NCBI GenBank assembly: GCA_036426205.1
Contig: WSYH01001927.1
Location: 1-64,000 of the forward strand
From: Ascaphus truei
Lineage: Eukaryota > Chordata > Amphibia > Anura > Ascaphidae
Length of the DNA: 64,000 nucleotides
Direction: 5' to 3'
The notes beneath the pieces are model-generated. The model was given only the letters and a program-made list of their open reading frames with translations. It was not told the origin of the DNA and did not search any database. How positions within the stretch are numbered: the stretch's first letter is position 1; each line of letters starts with the position of its first letter. The position numbers and the translations under genes were made by a program. Shown one piece after another: positions 45,895-57,400 of the stretch.

Positions 45895-46929
45895 TGGCCA
45901 CCTTAATTACTATAGCGTTTATTAACTGCTAAGGTGATTAAGGGGTTAGGGGCCATTAGATTGTATTTTTTATGTATTCTTTGTGGTAACGGAGGACATG
46001 GCCCTGAAGTATGCTGACGAGGGTGCCCTTCATAAGGGCAGGGGTTAGTAGAATGGTTTTATTTACTTTTTTTATGCTGGCTGGCTAATGTTTTGTTTAA
46101 TAATGGGCAAATGATCTACTATGATCTACTATCCATATCTGGATAATAGTTAGTTTGCACATTACTGTAATGTATGTTTTGGGGGGAGGTGTATTTATTG
46201 AAATGCAGGCCATCTTTATTTTCTTTTACAACACAAATGGTACCGCAGGCCAGTGGGGACCCACGGGGCCACCCGAGGACCCCCGGACATCCATGGGGAA
46301 CACCCGGGTCCTCTACCAGCCTATGTTATCAATCGTGTGTTCAAACAAATAAATAATGGTTTTATGTGGGGCACAGGGGGCGGGTTATGTTTTGGTGCTT
46401 ACTACATATTTTAATTTACATTTTATTAGTAGTGTAGATGAGCAGGGTGTCTCCGGAGCAGAACCGCGTTAGTTTTCAGGTCCGGGGACCCCCTGCTTCC
46501 CGAGATACAGGCCCCGTTGATATTTTCAATGCATGTAAATGTCCCACGTCACGTGACCGGGACATTTCAATGCATAGGAGATACCACCACTCCATAACGG
46601 GGCCTGTATCTCTGGAAGCAGGGGGTCCCCGGATCTGAAAACAATGCGGTTCTGCTCCGGAGAACCCCTGCCCAGCTACAAAAGTAATAAAATATAAAAA
46701 AAATTTTTTATTTCAGCCGAGATTTGCGCAAAGAGAGGCGGTTCTCTCTCTCTGCAGCAGAATCAACTCGCCGGGTAAGCCCTTTTCAGAGGTCCGATCA
46801 TCTCGCCATTTTGCAAATGTTGCTATCACTGGTATTTGGGGCTTTCTGCATACCATGATAACAACGCTGTCAAATCGCGAATTAAAAATCGTGGCAATTT
46901 TCTCTATCGGACTTTACTGCATGAGGTCG
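45895..46929. mobile_element. Family P fragment, copy P2 (right arm)
   Basis: Starts within CCTTAATTACTATAGCG..GGTGATTAAGGGGTTA, followed by the mini-exon ATGGCCCTGAAGTATGCTGA (donor degraded to GGTTAGTAG), the CTACTATCC..GGATAATAG palindrome, a short GGGGACCCACGGGG minisatellite remnant, the hairpin at 46431-46687 and the terminal GCATGAGGTC. The left half is missing. Confidence 0.65.
46431..46687. repeat. Family P hairpin
   Basis: Palindrome with CTCCGGAGCAGAACCGC and CCCGAGATACAGGCCCCGTT and their complements, around a CCCGATCACGTGACC-like centre (CACGTCACGTGACCGG). Confidence 0.8.
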
Positions 46930-46984
46930 TTAGTGTGTTAACGCAATAGCAAACCGGATGGGGGTGAATTTTCAACTGTGCGTC

Positions 46985-48360
46985 CCTTTTTAGATCTATC
47001 TGATCTCCATATTTCACAATGCACTTTCTAATGAGAGTCTACCACAGTTTTACTTACTAACAACTATTTTCTATTTGATGCACAATTTTAGTTACAAAAA
47101 TTAGGCACGGCAATGGGTACTTCTTTTGCACCATTTTATGCCAATTTATTTATGGGTTTATGGGAATTACAACACATTTATCATGACACCAATTTATTCC
47201 GTAAACATATTTTTTATAAAAGATATATTGATGACCTGATTATGGTGTGAGAGAGAGAGATGATAATTCATTTTTCACTTTTATTCAAAATCTTAATGTT
47301 TTAAATTTACATTTCATTTATGATCACAATATGCACCACATCAATTACTTAGATAACCCTGTACATCGACAATGATAAAACAATTCAAACTGATATTTTC
47401 AGGAAAAATCGTTCTACAAACTCCCTTCTTTGCGCTCAGAGTTGCCATCCTAGGTCTTTGATCAAAAGTATCCCCAAGGCTTAGTTTGTGAGATTGAAGA
47501 GGTTGTGTTCGGACAATGAGATATTTATTTTACAATCACAAGAAATGACTAATAGATTATTAGCCAGAGGCAATAAAAGTAAAGATATCCATGAAGCTTT
47601 TATTCATGCTGACTCCTTAGATAGGAATGAACTTATCAAAGAGAAACCTAAACATTCAAAATATAAAACCAGATCTCACCAATATCCTGATAATGATCAG
47701 AGTTGCCCTATGTTTATAACCACGTACAATAGACAAGCACAATCTATTCGCAATATCATACAAAAACACTGGAATACCTTATGATTGGATAAAGATATTA
47801 CCACGCTGATACAAGGTGACCCAAGGTATGCTTTTAGAAAAGCAAACACACTTGCTTCACATCTTTCGCCAAGTGTATTTGTTTCAAGATCTTTACACTC
47901 CAATTTATCGGGTATTCCTAATGGTTTCTTTGCTTCTGGAAGGTGTTCCATGTGTTTATATGATAATCCCATCAAATCTATAGCATATACTGTAACAAAT
48001 TTAATTATCACATTAAGAATTTTATAAATTGTCTCACTAGTTTTGTGATATATCTTTTACAATGTGGCGTTCATAACAATATATAGGCCACACTGTAAGA
48101 CCTTTAAGGTCTTGATTATTAGAGCATGTATGGCTTATAAAAAAAGAAGGATTTATCACATCCAGTGGCCCTTCATTTCTTGTCCTGTCCCGGGGGGAAC
48201 TGCTAATTTTTCATTTTCTGGGATTGAACACATCCCATCTCACCCCAGAGTGGTGACTAAATAAGAAAGAGATGTTTTGGATATACACCATGAACACTTT
48301 GAACCCTTTTGGTATTAACATAGAATGGGAACGTAAACATTTTTTTGACTAATTAATATT
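46985..48360 (+). pseudogene. Penelope-like element fragment (PLE-2)
   Basis: Frames with several stops read LGTAMGTSFAPFYANLFMG and KRYIDDLIMV (RT palm; IDD is the catalytic pair), then LKRLCSDNEIFILQSQEMTN (linker), YAFRKANTLASHLSPSVFVS, and finally a C-terminal endonuclease remnant, GIEHIPSHPRVVTK, near 48210-48260. The central GIY-YIG core is poorly preserved. No HHR-like motif was found downstream. Confidence 0.8.
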
Positions 48361-48830
48361 AGTCTTTAAGACTAGGGGACCTACCTGTAAACCATTTTAG
48401 AATTCAGAGCAATATCTACAAATTATATGCTGGGATTTTGTGATTGTACAGTATATAGAACTAGTTACTGTTATTAATGAGATGTGTTTTCTCATGGCGT
48501 TCATGGGATGCATGTAAAATACTAACTACCGTATATAAATTAGCTACTACTTTTTTTGATAATCACATGTTAATTTGACAGACTTTTTTTTGGCACATTA
48601 TTAAATATCAACTGTTTTTTTAATTCTTGTAATATTGGGAGACATACATTTGAGTAAAATGTATTATGGTGTATATCATCTGAGTTTTTTTTAAACTTGT
48701 TTAACTACGGTATCAGCTCTTTAGTTTTAAATGGATATTGTATCTAGTAAAAAAAGATTGCGATATTGTCCAGTTATTATACCCCCAGGATAGATATGTT
48801 CATTTCTAGTATTGTTTTTTTTTTTTTAAC
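48361..48830. other. Probable PLE-2 3' region
   Basis: AT-rich, with nothing recognisable. Confidence 0.35.
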
Positions 48831-48839
48831 CCCCCTACT

Positions 48840-50385
48840 AAAGGGTTACTAGCAGTGCTAGTGTAGGCTAGGCACTCCCTGAGTTGCTATGGGGTTTCAG
48901 ACATCACACAGGAGTATTTAAGGAGGACAGGCAGTGCTGGAAGGTTATGTTCCAGGAGGACATGTAGAGGGGCAGCCTCGGAGATTAGACACCCATGTTC
49001 TTAAGGTAATAAAATAGACCAGGCCCCCCTACTTTGTTATGTTCTAGATAGAAACAGTAACCTTGTCAGATAGGATCCCTAGAGAAAACTAAGTGAGTCC
49101 AAGATAAGTACTAAATATCAAATGGCTGTAACGCTCGGCCTGCCCACAAGCCAGACGAGACCCCGGGACTGAGGTGGAAAGGAGAAATACCACACACCTA
49201 ACAGTAAACGGGGGCACGGCCGGAGTGTGGAAGTAGCGTAGTTGGTCCAGGGAACAAAAATAGAAAGAGTACCGTACTTGCCAACTCCAGCGTAGAAGGG
49301 TAAAGTCTGTAAGCCAATGGTCAAGGTGTAGGGAGAGCAGCGTGGTAGAGTGTCCGTAAGCCTGGGTCATGGAGTGTAGAGAGCAGTGTAGTAGAGGTCC
49401 GTAAGCCGTGTCCAAGGGACGTAGAAGACTGCAAGGTAGAGAGTCCAAAGCCAAATCCAAGGGTACCAGAGAGCAGCGTAATCAAAGTCCAAAGCCATGG
49501 GTCAAAATCCAGGGAGGTCAGCAGAGAATCCAGGGACAGGAACAGGTACTGAAACACAAGAGAGCCAGGCAGAAGCAGACAGCACCAAGGTACAGAAGCT
49601 ATGCAGAGCAATGTGGTAATGGCAAGGGGAGACTAAATAGTGGGCTGGGACCTATCAGAGGAAAGGGAGGAGCAGAGGTGCGGCCCAAGGGAGCCCCGAT
49701 AGGGGAGAATAGTCTGGGGGGCGGACCTGGTGGAGCAGGGGCAGGGAAACGCGCCGATGCGCTCGCCACACCTGAGGAGGCGGGGTCAGGTTTCCGGCAC
49801 CAGTAAAGGGAAGCCTGGGTCTGCGCGCCCGTAAGGGTGACGCGCGTGACACAGAAGTGCGGGAGCAGCCACGGGGGAGACGCCGAGGGCCGGGGCATGC
49901 CGCCGGGGAACGGAGGCAGCGGGGAGAAGAGGTAAGGAGGCGCTGGTAGCGGGAGTCACCGCAGCGCGGGTCCTTACAATGGCATGCGCCAGAGGTTCTC
50001 AGCCACAAAGCATCCCAGATGCCAGTGGAATGGCTCTAACTGTGGATCTGTATATACATTCCTCTCAGGCAGAAATAGAAGTGGCAGCAACCAGAAAACC
50101 TAAAGGTATTGGGTTACATATATTGGACTCGCTAGGATCCACTATGGGCCTAGCATTACCAAAATAATGAGAAAAGAGTTTCCACAACTATTAGGAGGGG
50201 AGGCCAGGACTTATTACAGTAAAGGAACAATATATGTATACTGTACATTTAAGTGTTAAACAAAGGCATTGATTAAAGAACAGTATTCATGTCTGATGCA
50301 ACGTGTCAATATATAGATGAATGGTCCCTCTTTTTGGGGACACGAATAAATGACAGGTGTACTATAAGAGTTCCTGGTGCCCATT
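48840..50385 (+). repeat. Possible LTR interrupted by a solo LTR
   Basis: GAGTATTTAAGGAGG (TATA-like) near 48912, AATAAAATAG near 49007, and on the far side AATAAATG near 50347 followed by TTCCTGGTGCCCATT, similar to the LTR-like end near 14.9 kb. Boundaries are not fixed. Confidence 0.3.
49127..49978 (-). mobile_element. Solo LTR, antisense, with 5-bp TSD
   Basis: Flanked by ATGGC at 49122-49126 and 49979-49983. On the minus strand it begins TGTAAGGACCCGCGC and ends GAGCGTTACA. The start resembles that of the LTR at 37889 (TGTAAGGAATCCGC). The 3' half (49300-49520) contains tandem units around GTCCGTAAGCC and GTAGAGAGCAG. Short open frames inside are not genes. Confidence 0.85.
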
Positions 50386-50539
50386 ATTATACAACCTTGC
50401 TACCTTATCGCCCAGCTTGAAGAAATTTGTGTCAGAATGATGTAACAGTCATCACTATAGTAGCGCAACTGAAACGAAGGTTCTAGTCTGATAGAGGCAG
50501 CTCTCCGAATATTGTGTATATATATATATATATAGACAA

Positions 50540-51069
50540 AGATGATTATGCAAATGATAGAGTAAGAAATTGGAGAAGAAAAGGGCAATCTTTCCAACAT
50601 CGTAGATATGATAGATCCAATTCAGGTTACAGACATGAGAACAGAGATAATAAATCCCAAACAAAAACCCATATCGAATGAGAAGGAGAAAAAGGAGATT
50701 ATTACTCTAATAAAAGAGGCCATGATGGATAAGAGAGAAAAAGAAAATTATAAGGTCACTCCTACTACTCCCTCTGCAAATTGCTCTACCTCCAATCGTT
50801 ACTCAGCTTTGAGTAACGAGTGTGAGGATAATGGGGTTACCCAAGAGCAAAGTGCAGGGGAAGCTAGATCTAAAAATTCTTCTAAGGGTTCAAATATCAC
50901 AACTAATGTTTCACCTAACAAAACAAGTAAATCCACCTCTTTTTTGGAACAGAGAGAAAAGGAAAAGAGATATCCACTCTGGGAGAAACAAAATCAACAA
51001 CAACCCCGAAGAAAACGAGATTCAGGGGAGTCAGAGGAGGAGCAAAGAAGCAAGGACAGAAGAAAATAA
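50540..51069 (+). pseudogene. PLE-3 N-terminal charged region
   Basis: Two overlapping frames encode basic, low-complexity protein (NWRRKGQSFQHRRYDRSN, then a Lys/Glu/Ser/Asn-rich frame ending at 51069). Its position just upstream of the RT suggests the N-terminal extension of the PLE ORF with a frameshift. No defined domain was recognised. Confidence 0.45.
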
Positions 51070-51074
51070 AGATG

Positions 51075-52638
51075 ATGGTAGATACACCACACACACATGG
51101 TATTTACAATCTCTCATCGCATACACTCACTCCACATCACATATCTTTATTAGCTAAAGGATTATCATACTCACCCAATAGTTTACCTAATAGGTTTGAC
51201 CTATTTGTGGACCGAAACAGATACATCCGCAAGTTAACATTGATGTGACACTACTCCCTCAAAGGGGAACAAAATTTAGAATTTAACTTTAATACACAAG
51301 AAATAGAGTGCATAAATGCCCTAACCTCTTTTCTGGTGGAATCGGATAATGTCGGAAACAGTCCAAGTAGTACACCAATTTCAAATGTTACTGATACACT
51401 TATGGGCCCATTTTTAAAAAGAACAGCATTTGGTAGCCATGAACTAGATGTAAACAATTTGCTAGACCTTACAACACATGAAGAAGAGGTCAATATAATG
51501 ATAGATCCTAACTTAGGTCCAACTACAACAGATCATGTCAATATATTGAAATACAAATCATCCCCATTTGTCCCAAAATCGACATACTTTCCCTATCAAT
51601 CAAAGGGAAACTTTATCGATACGTTTTACACAGTATTCCTTAAGGACTTGGAACAGCTGTGTCTTAATAACGTGGAATTGAAACAAAAAAATCTGACTAA
51701 AGAAGAGATTCAGGCATTGTCAAATATAAAAAACAACGATTTAATTGTCCGTCAAGCTGATAAAAGGGGGGCAATTGTCCTACAAGATAGGGCAGACTAC
51801 TTATGTGAAGCCTATCGCCTTCTGCTTGACACCACATCTTATCAGACTTTAACTGAAGATCCTTCTGAGGTTTATCAGTTGGAGTTTCGGAATCTCCTCC
51901 AGGATGCTTTCACAGAAGGGATTATTTCTAAATTAGAGCACAAGTTTTTATTTATTAAACACCCAAGAACACCCATTTTTTATCACATTCCAAAATTGCA
52001 CAAAGACACTTTGAATCCACCGGGGAGGCCTATAATATCGGGGATTGGTTCGATGATGTCCAACGTGTCACAATTTGTTGATTATTATTTACAATCTTGT
52101 CACAAATTTACGTTCGCACATACGGGACACGTTGCATGTCATTGATTCTACCTCCGGTATTATATGGAAGGATACCTTTCACTGGGTTACCTGCGATGTA
52201 TCTTCACTTTACACTTGTATAGATCACACAAAAGGTATCCAGGCTATTAATCACTATTTAGAGTTAGATTCAAATTTGCACTCATCACAAAGGTTGTTTC
52301 TCTTAGCATGCATTAAATTTATTCTAAATCACAATTATTTTCTATTTGAGAACACATTTTACTTACAAATCTGTGGAACGGCTATGGGGACCAGATTTGC
52401 TCCCAGTTATGCTAACCTCTACATGGGACTGTGGGAGAGTATCCATGTGTGGGGGGATGCTGGGCTGGGGGCGGGTCTGGTTTTCTATGGCCGTTTCATA
52501 GATGATATTCTTATCATTTGGGATGGTGAGAGGGAAATCCTGGAGGGGATCCTGAAGTCCTTCAATGATAACCAGATGGGTCTGAAATTAACATCAAGAA
52601 ACTATAGTATTTTTAGATCTGGAGCTATTTGTGGGTAA
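51075..52638 (+). pseudogene. PLE-3 reverse transcriptase, frameshifted
   Basis: Starts with GIYNLSSHTLTPHHISLLAK and FDLFVDRNRYIRKLTL, typical of the PLE RT N-terminus, then a TGA at about 51246. The open frame at 51336-52145 holds ALSNIKNNDLIVRQADKRGA and FYHIPKLHKDTLNPPGRPII. A frameshift near 52.09 kb moves to the frame of 52075-52638, which contains WVTCDVSSLYTCIDHTKG, GTAMGTRFAPSYANLYMGLW and the catalytic RFIDDILIIW. Another shift follows near 52.60 kb. The family's RT is telomerase-like and pairs with the GIY-YIG endonuclease downstream. Inactive as it stands. Confidence 0.88.
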
Positions 52639-52639
52639 T

Positions 52640-53651
52640 GAACATAAAATTCAAACAAGAACACACTTTAAATCTGTAGCAACGAATAGCTATTTACAAA
52701 TATGGTAGCAACCATTATAAAAAATGGTTGGACAATGTACCTAAGAGTCAGTTTCACAGGATAAGACGCAACTGTTCGATGGACGCTGATTTCCTTATTC
52801 AAGGTAAAGATCTATCAGGAACATTTCAGGAAAAAGGCTATGATATGACTATTGTTAACAAAGCATTCAAAGAAGCTGGTCTTCTAAATCGTGACGCAGT
52901 GTTGGAAAAATTAAAATTAAAAACATTATGTAATACTGGAAGTGAGGATAAAAATAGAGGATCTACACCAAAATTTATCACGCAATACAATCAGTCTGCA
53001 AAACAAATCAAAAAAATTCTGAACTGTCACTGGAACATTCTGTGTTGCGATCCTGAAATTGGTCACCTACTGCCAAAACATGCCCCTGTTATTTTCAGAA
53101 AAGCAAGGAGTATCAAAACATTGATAGCTCCAAGTAAATTAAAAACACCAAAAGCGTTAAATACAAATAGATTGGACATTTCCGGCTCCATCAGTGAAGG
53201 GGGGAATTTTAGATGTGGGAGAGGCAGGTGTCTTACGTGTAAACATCTGGTTACAACAAATAAATTTACATCACAATCAAATGGCATTTCGCATGAAATA
53301 ACAGATTATATTAACTGTCTCAGTGAGTATGTTATATATCTGATATCATGTGAGTGCGGCTTACAATACGTAGGCCGTACATCAAGGGCTCTAAGCACAA
53401 GATTTTTAGAGCACCGAAGAAATGTTATTCATGGATGCCAGACACATAGCCTCTCCCGCCACTATTGTACAAAACATCTAAAAGATCCAAGATCCCTACG
53501 GGTCATGGGCATCGAATGCATTCCCCCCTCTTATATGGGAGGGGATCGCTTTAAAAGACTATGTATGAGGGAGACTTATTGGATGTACATTTTAGACACT
53601 ACGTTTCCAAAAGGACATAATGACCACATTGACATTAGTACCATAGTGTGA
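52640..53651 (+). pseudogene. PLE-3 linker and GIY-YIG endonuclease
   Basis: The open frame from 52728 reads KSQFHRIRRNCSMDADFLIQ, a Cys cluster CGRGRCLTCKHLV and the endonuclease core YVIYLISCECGLQYVGRTSR with LSTRFLEHRR, RLCMRETYWMYILD and stop TGA at 53649-53651. Upstream of 52728 the RT-to-linker join is broken by two further frame changes (about 52.64 and 52.70 kb). The endonuclease itself has no visible break. Confidence 0.88.
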
Positions 53652-54960
53652 TCACCCACATGAGGGTGATCCTTCGGAGGTCTGGGTTGAATGCTTTATT
53701 GCATTCCCTCCGAACTTTGGTCATGTGTCAGGTCATCATTCATATCTCTCCATAATGATATGCAACTATTCATATATTTACTAATATTCCAATTGAGAGA
53801 TTATATATCCATTAAAACAAAATAGCAACATTGGAGGTGATCAAATTGGTTACATACTGATATTGCGGATGTATCTGTTTCGGATTCACAAATAGTCCCA
53901 CCATAATTTGATCAAATACATATGTTCAATACAATTATAAAAACACAATTTTTATTTCAATTTTTATTTCAATTATTATTTCAAATTCATATTCATATTG
54001 GTTTCCATAACTACTTGTATTTTATCTTTACAATACAATTAACCATGATATCATTTACATCACACACACTATTTATAGATTTACACTATATATAACATAT
54101 ACACATATACACTTTTTCACATTTACACTGGAATAGTTATTATAAGCTATCACATTAGTCAGACACATTTAGATATACATAGACAGTCTGTGTAACTTAC
54201 AGGCTAAGTATTATTACTAATCACATTATATTTATGACACACACATACACAACATCTCATGATTCATGCTGAGGTTTCTTCTGTTCATGCTTAAAAATCA
54301 TCCTTTGCTGTACCAATGGCTCCAACTGGAATCCACATACCTGAAAATCAAATAATGGGTAACATCAGGTGTATATATTAGTAACTAACGGATAGGATAT
54401 TATTCCATCTACTACTCTACTAACAATTATCAGGACATCTGGTATTATTGTGATGTTATTCTATGTTTTTAAAATGTATATACTTGTTTAATGATTTGTA
54501 GGATTTATATTGTTTCCAATTCTTGATATATTATTTATATTATATACCTTCTATTCTTTAATTTTCAATTGTTAATTACTCTGTATAACTTTTGAATTCT
54601 CATTTGGTTCTCACTCTAAATTAATTAATACTTTAAAATCACTTCTAGATAATAATTACCTACTTTGTGTTACTAGTAAGTCACTTAGTCTCCAATACTA
54701 ATTCATAATGGTTAAACACTTGTAAATAGTATATATATTTTTTATTAGCTAATCTAGGTATATTTTCTAATAGCTAATCTAAGTAACGTTTTGATTATAT
54801 AATTATATTTTTTTAAATGATTTAGTGCGGTCCTCATAATCAGTCTATTATGACTGTTATTTAATGATGTTTAAGGTCACTAACTGGTTAAAATTTTTAC
54901 CAAACTTTTTAATTGATTCATTTAATTATGCAAATTACCTTGGTATAAATACTATGGAAG
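53652..54960 (+). other. PLE-3 3' region
   Basis: AT-rich, non-coding. It separates the stop codon from the HHR-like motif by about 1.3 kb. Confidence 0.5.
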
Positions 54961-54976
54961 GGCATCCAATGGGTTT

Positions 54977-55015
54977 CCCCTGATGAAGTCATCATAGATG
55001 ACGAAACGCGTAGGG
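54977..55015 (+). ncRNA. Hammerhead-like ribozyme motif, C3/G8 core, in PLE-3
   Basis: Stem I CCC/GGG (3 bp), core CTGATGA, extra A, stem II GTCATC/GATGAC with loop ATA, GAA, self-complementary ACGCGT as stem III, A at position 17. HHR motifs of minimal type I with tiny stem III are an established feature of PLEs. The single extra A before stem II is the only core irregularity. Confidence 0.7.
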
Positions 55016-55417
55016 CGTGGCTAAGGCTGAGGTTGTCACTTCCCCACGAACTTTATCTTTGCGATTTGCGAGACGCTGCAGTCTGTGTGAGGCTGTGAGG
55101 AAAGAAACGCTGGATCCTCTTCCCCTGATGTCTTACTGACCAGAAGCAAGAAACTGGAGGTGTTAGTTCCCGGAGGGATTTTCTGTGTGGTGCACCCGAC
55201 CGGAGGGACGTCATTTCCGGTTGCTCAGACCATGCGGAGAGCAGACAGGAGAGGACTCCATTGCTGATATCAGACGGCAGTACTGGCTTATGAGAGCCTA
55301 TCTCATACCTGCTTTTAAACCCTGTACTTTTGTGAGTGGGCATTTGACTGTTTTTATTGTTCTATAAACTATTTGTTATACTTTAATGCACTAGGTGTGC
55401 GCCTGTTTCTTTTCTTT

Positions 55418-55456
<39 letters not shown>
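55016..55456 (+). promoter_or_regulatory. PLE-3 region downstream of HHR, promoter-like
   Basis: GC-richer than its surroundings. Contains GGACGTCATTTCCGGTTG near 55207 (CRE-like plus ETS-like) and ends GTGTGCGCCTGTTTC, T-rich, then a TA tract. Confidence 0.35.
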
Positions 55457-55457
<1 letters not shown>

Positions 55458-56003
55458 TATAACAGTCTACCAAGTTAACAAAGATGTCGGCCAACGAGGC
55501 AACCACTAGCCATAGATCAATCTAGATTTGTTAAATTACAGAGATACGCAGACACACTATTAATCATGCTAAGAAGCTGGCTAGAAAGTAAATGTTTACA
55601 AAGAATCATAGTCTATATACAAGCTAAGAAGCTGATTTTCTTTATCAGTTGTTTCACATTTTGCCATCATAGGTATTGTTTTGGCAATAAACTCTGACTC
55701 GCTGATTTGAATCACTTCATAGCCTCTGCAGAAAGACCCATGCAGTAGTGAAACTCTGCAGTTACTGTGTAACAACATATTATGGTGTCTGCTGCAGCAT
55801 TTTCACTTGTTTGTAAATATTTTTGGTGTAATTGTTTTAAGAACCCAAAGTGTACATAACCTGTTATCAATAGAGATTGTACTCTGATCAAAAATGCATC
55901 CTATATACAGGCTACCATTTTATGGAATACACCATTGTCCACAGTCCTGATAATATCTGTGACTAGAGGGGAGTATTTAAACACTTTGATTGCAGGTTCT
56001 CTC
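55457..56003. other. No recognisable feature
   Basis: Nothing recognised between the TA tract and the family P element. Confidence 0.5.
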
Positions 56004-56283
56004 TATGGGCTCTATGCAGTAAGCGCCGAAAAAGTGCTCTCGGCAAATGTTCCCTATCGGCATGATTTTGGCGATTTGCCCTCGCATTATGCAATAAGGG
56101 TCGAATCCCTGGCGAATCACTGCGAAACCAAAACGCAGATTAGCCGGTGGCGAAACAGTATGTCTCCCGATAACCTGGCGATACGCCGGTTCTGCCAATA
56201 TGTGTTTGCAGCAGAGAGAGATCCGCCACTCTCTCTGTGCAAACATCGGCAAAATAAAAATATATAAAAACAATTTTTACTCA

Positions 56284-56549
56284 TAGTGTACATGTGCAGG
56301 GGGTCTCCGGAGCTGAACCGCATTGGTTTCAGGTCCGGGGATCCCCTGCTTCCCGAGATACAGGCCCCTTTATGATGTGCCGTTATACCTCTGCATTTCA
56401 ATGTCCCGATCACGTGACCGCGGAATCTGAACAAAGCAGAGGGATACCAGCACCCCATAAAGGGGCCTGTATCTCGGGAAGCAGGGGGTCCCCGGACCTA
56501 AACCCAAAGTGGTTCAGCTCCGGAGACCCTCTGCACATCTACACTATGA
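56284..56549. repeat. Family P hairpin 1 of P3
   Basis: Arms share GTGTACATGTGCAGGGGGTC, CCGGAGCTGAACC, CTTCCCGAGATACAGGCCCC and complements; CGATCACGTGACCG lies near the centre. Confidence 0.8.
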
Positions 56550-56636
56550 GTAAAACACACATATAAATAAACAATCATTCCTTTCCTTAGCGGCTAACCG
56601 CTATGGTAATTAAGCAGCATTAATGTATTTTTAATA

Positions 56637-56912
56637 ATAGTGTGCGGGAGCAGGGGGTCCCCTGAGCTGAACCGCATTGATTTGTGGATCAGGGAACCCC
56701 TGCTTCCTGAGTTACAGGCCCCGGTATGTGTCATCGGGTGCCAGTGTCGCCGCCATTTTTATAGAGCCCACGTCGCGTCTTGGACGCTATAAAGATGGCG
56801 GCGACATTGGCCTCCGATGCCCCATACTGGGGCCTGTAACTCGGGAAGCAGGGGGTCCCTGAGCCACAAATCAATGCAGTTCATCTCAGGGGACCCACTG
56901 CTCCCGCACAAT
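56637..56912. repeat. Family P hairpin 2 of P3
   Basis: Arms share TGTGCGGGAGCAGGGGGTCC, GAACCGCATTGATTTGTGG, GTTACAGGCCCC and complements, around GCCGCCATTTTTATAG..AAGATGGCGGCG. Confidence 0.8.
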
Positions 56913-57349
56913 ATTATTAAAATACATTAATGCTGCTTCATTACCATAGCGGATAGCCGCTAAGGCAATGAAGGGGTTAAGGCATAATAGCATGTTTATT
57001 GGGGACAATTGCCCCCAATAAACATTGCAATAAACAACATACACCCTCTGTGCCCCCAACAACCCCTATACCCCATTACATATATTACATTGTTGTGATG
57101 CACAGCAATGATACAAGAGGCCGGCAATGGCCCTCGGGTGTTCCCCGCAGGCCTGCAGTACCAATACTGTGCTCCCCCCCCAAAAAAACAACAACACAAA
57201 TACTTTACAATAAATACACCCCCCCCTAACACATATAGTACAGTACAGTAATGTGCAAAATTACTATTATCCACATATGGATAATAGTGAATGTGCCCAT
57301 TTTAAATACATAAAGAACAATAAATACATTAAATACATATTGCACTCAC

Positions 57350-57400
57350 CCTTGTCCGGCTGCCATGATGAAGGCCATCCTCCTCTTCATCACTGTCCAT
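57350..57400 (-). other. Mini-exon of family P, divergent copy in P3
   Basis: Minus strand: ATG after GGAGGGGGC opens MDSDEEEDGLHHGSRTR and meets GGGTGAGTGC, a splice-donor match. Acidic like the MALQYADEDALH version, and in the same position in the arm. Confidence 0.4.

Larger units (their letters stand above)
44033..45895 (+). mobile_element. Penelope-like element, 5'-truncated (PLE-1)
   Basis: Begins abruptly in the linker before the endonuclease, followed by a long 3' region with an HHR-like motif at 45320-45356, about 745 bp after the stop codon. It is truncated on the right by the family P fragment at about 45.9 kb. Confidence 0.75.
50513..55456 (+). mobile_element. Near-complete but disabled Penelope-like element (PLE-3)
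   Basis: Bounded by TA microsatellites at about 50513-50534 and 55420-55455. In order: a Lys/Glu/Ser-rich N-terminal region, RT (51075-52638), linker plus GIY-YIG endonuclease (52728-53651), an AT-rich 3' region, an HHR-like motif (54977-55015), a GC-richer block, and a GTGTGCGCCTG T-rich tail. The reading frame is broken in several places. Exact ends and TSD were not resolved because of the TA tracts. Confidence 0.85.
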
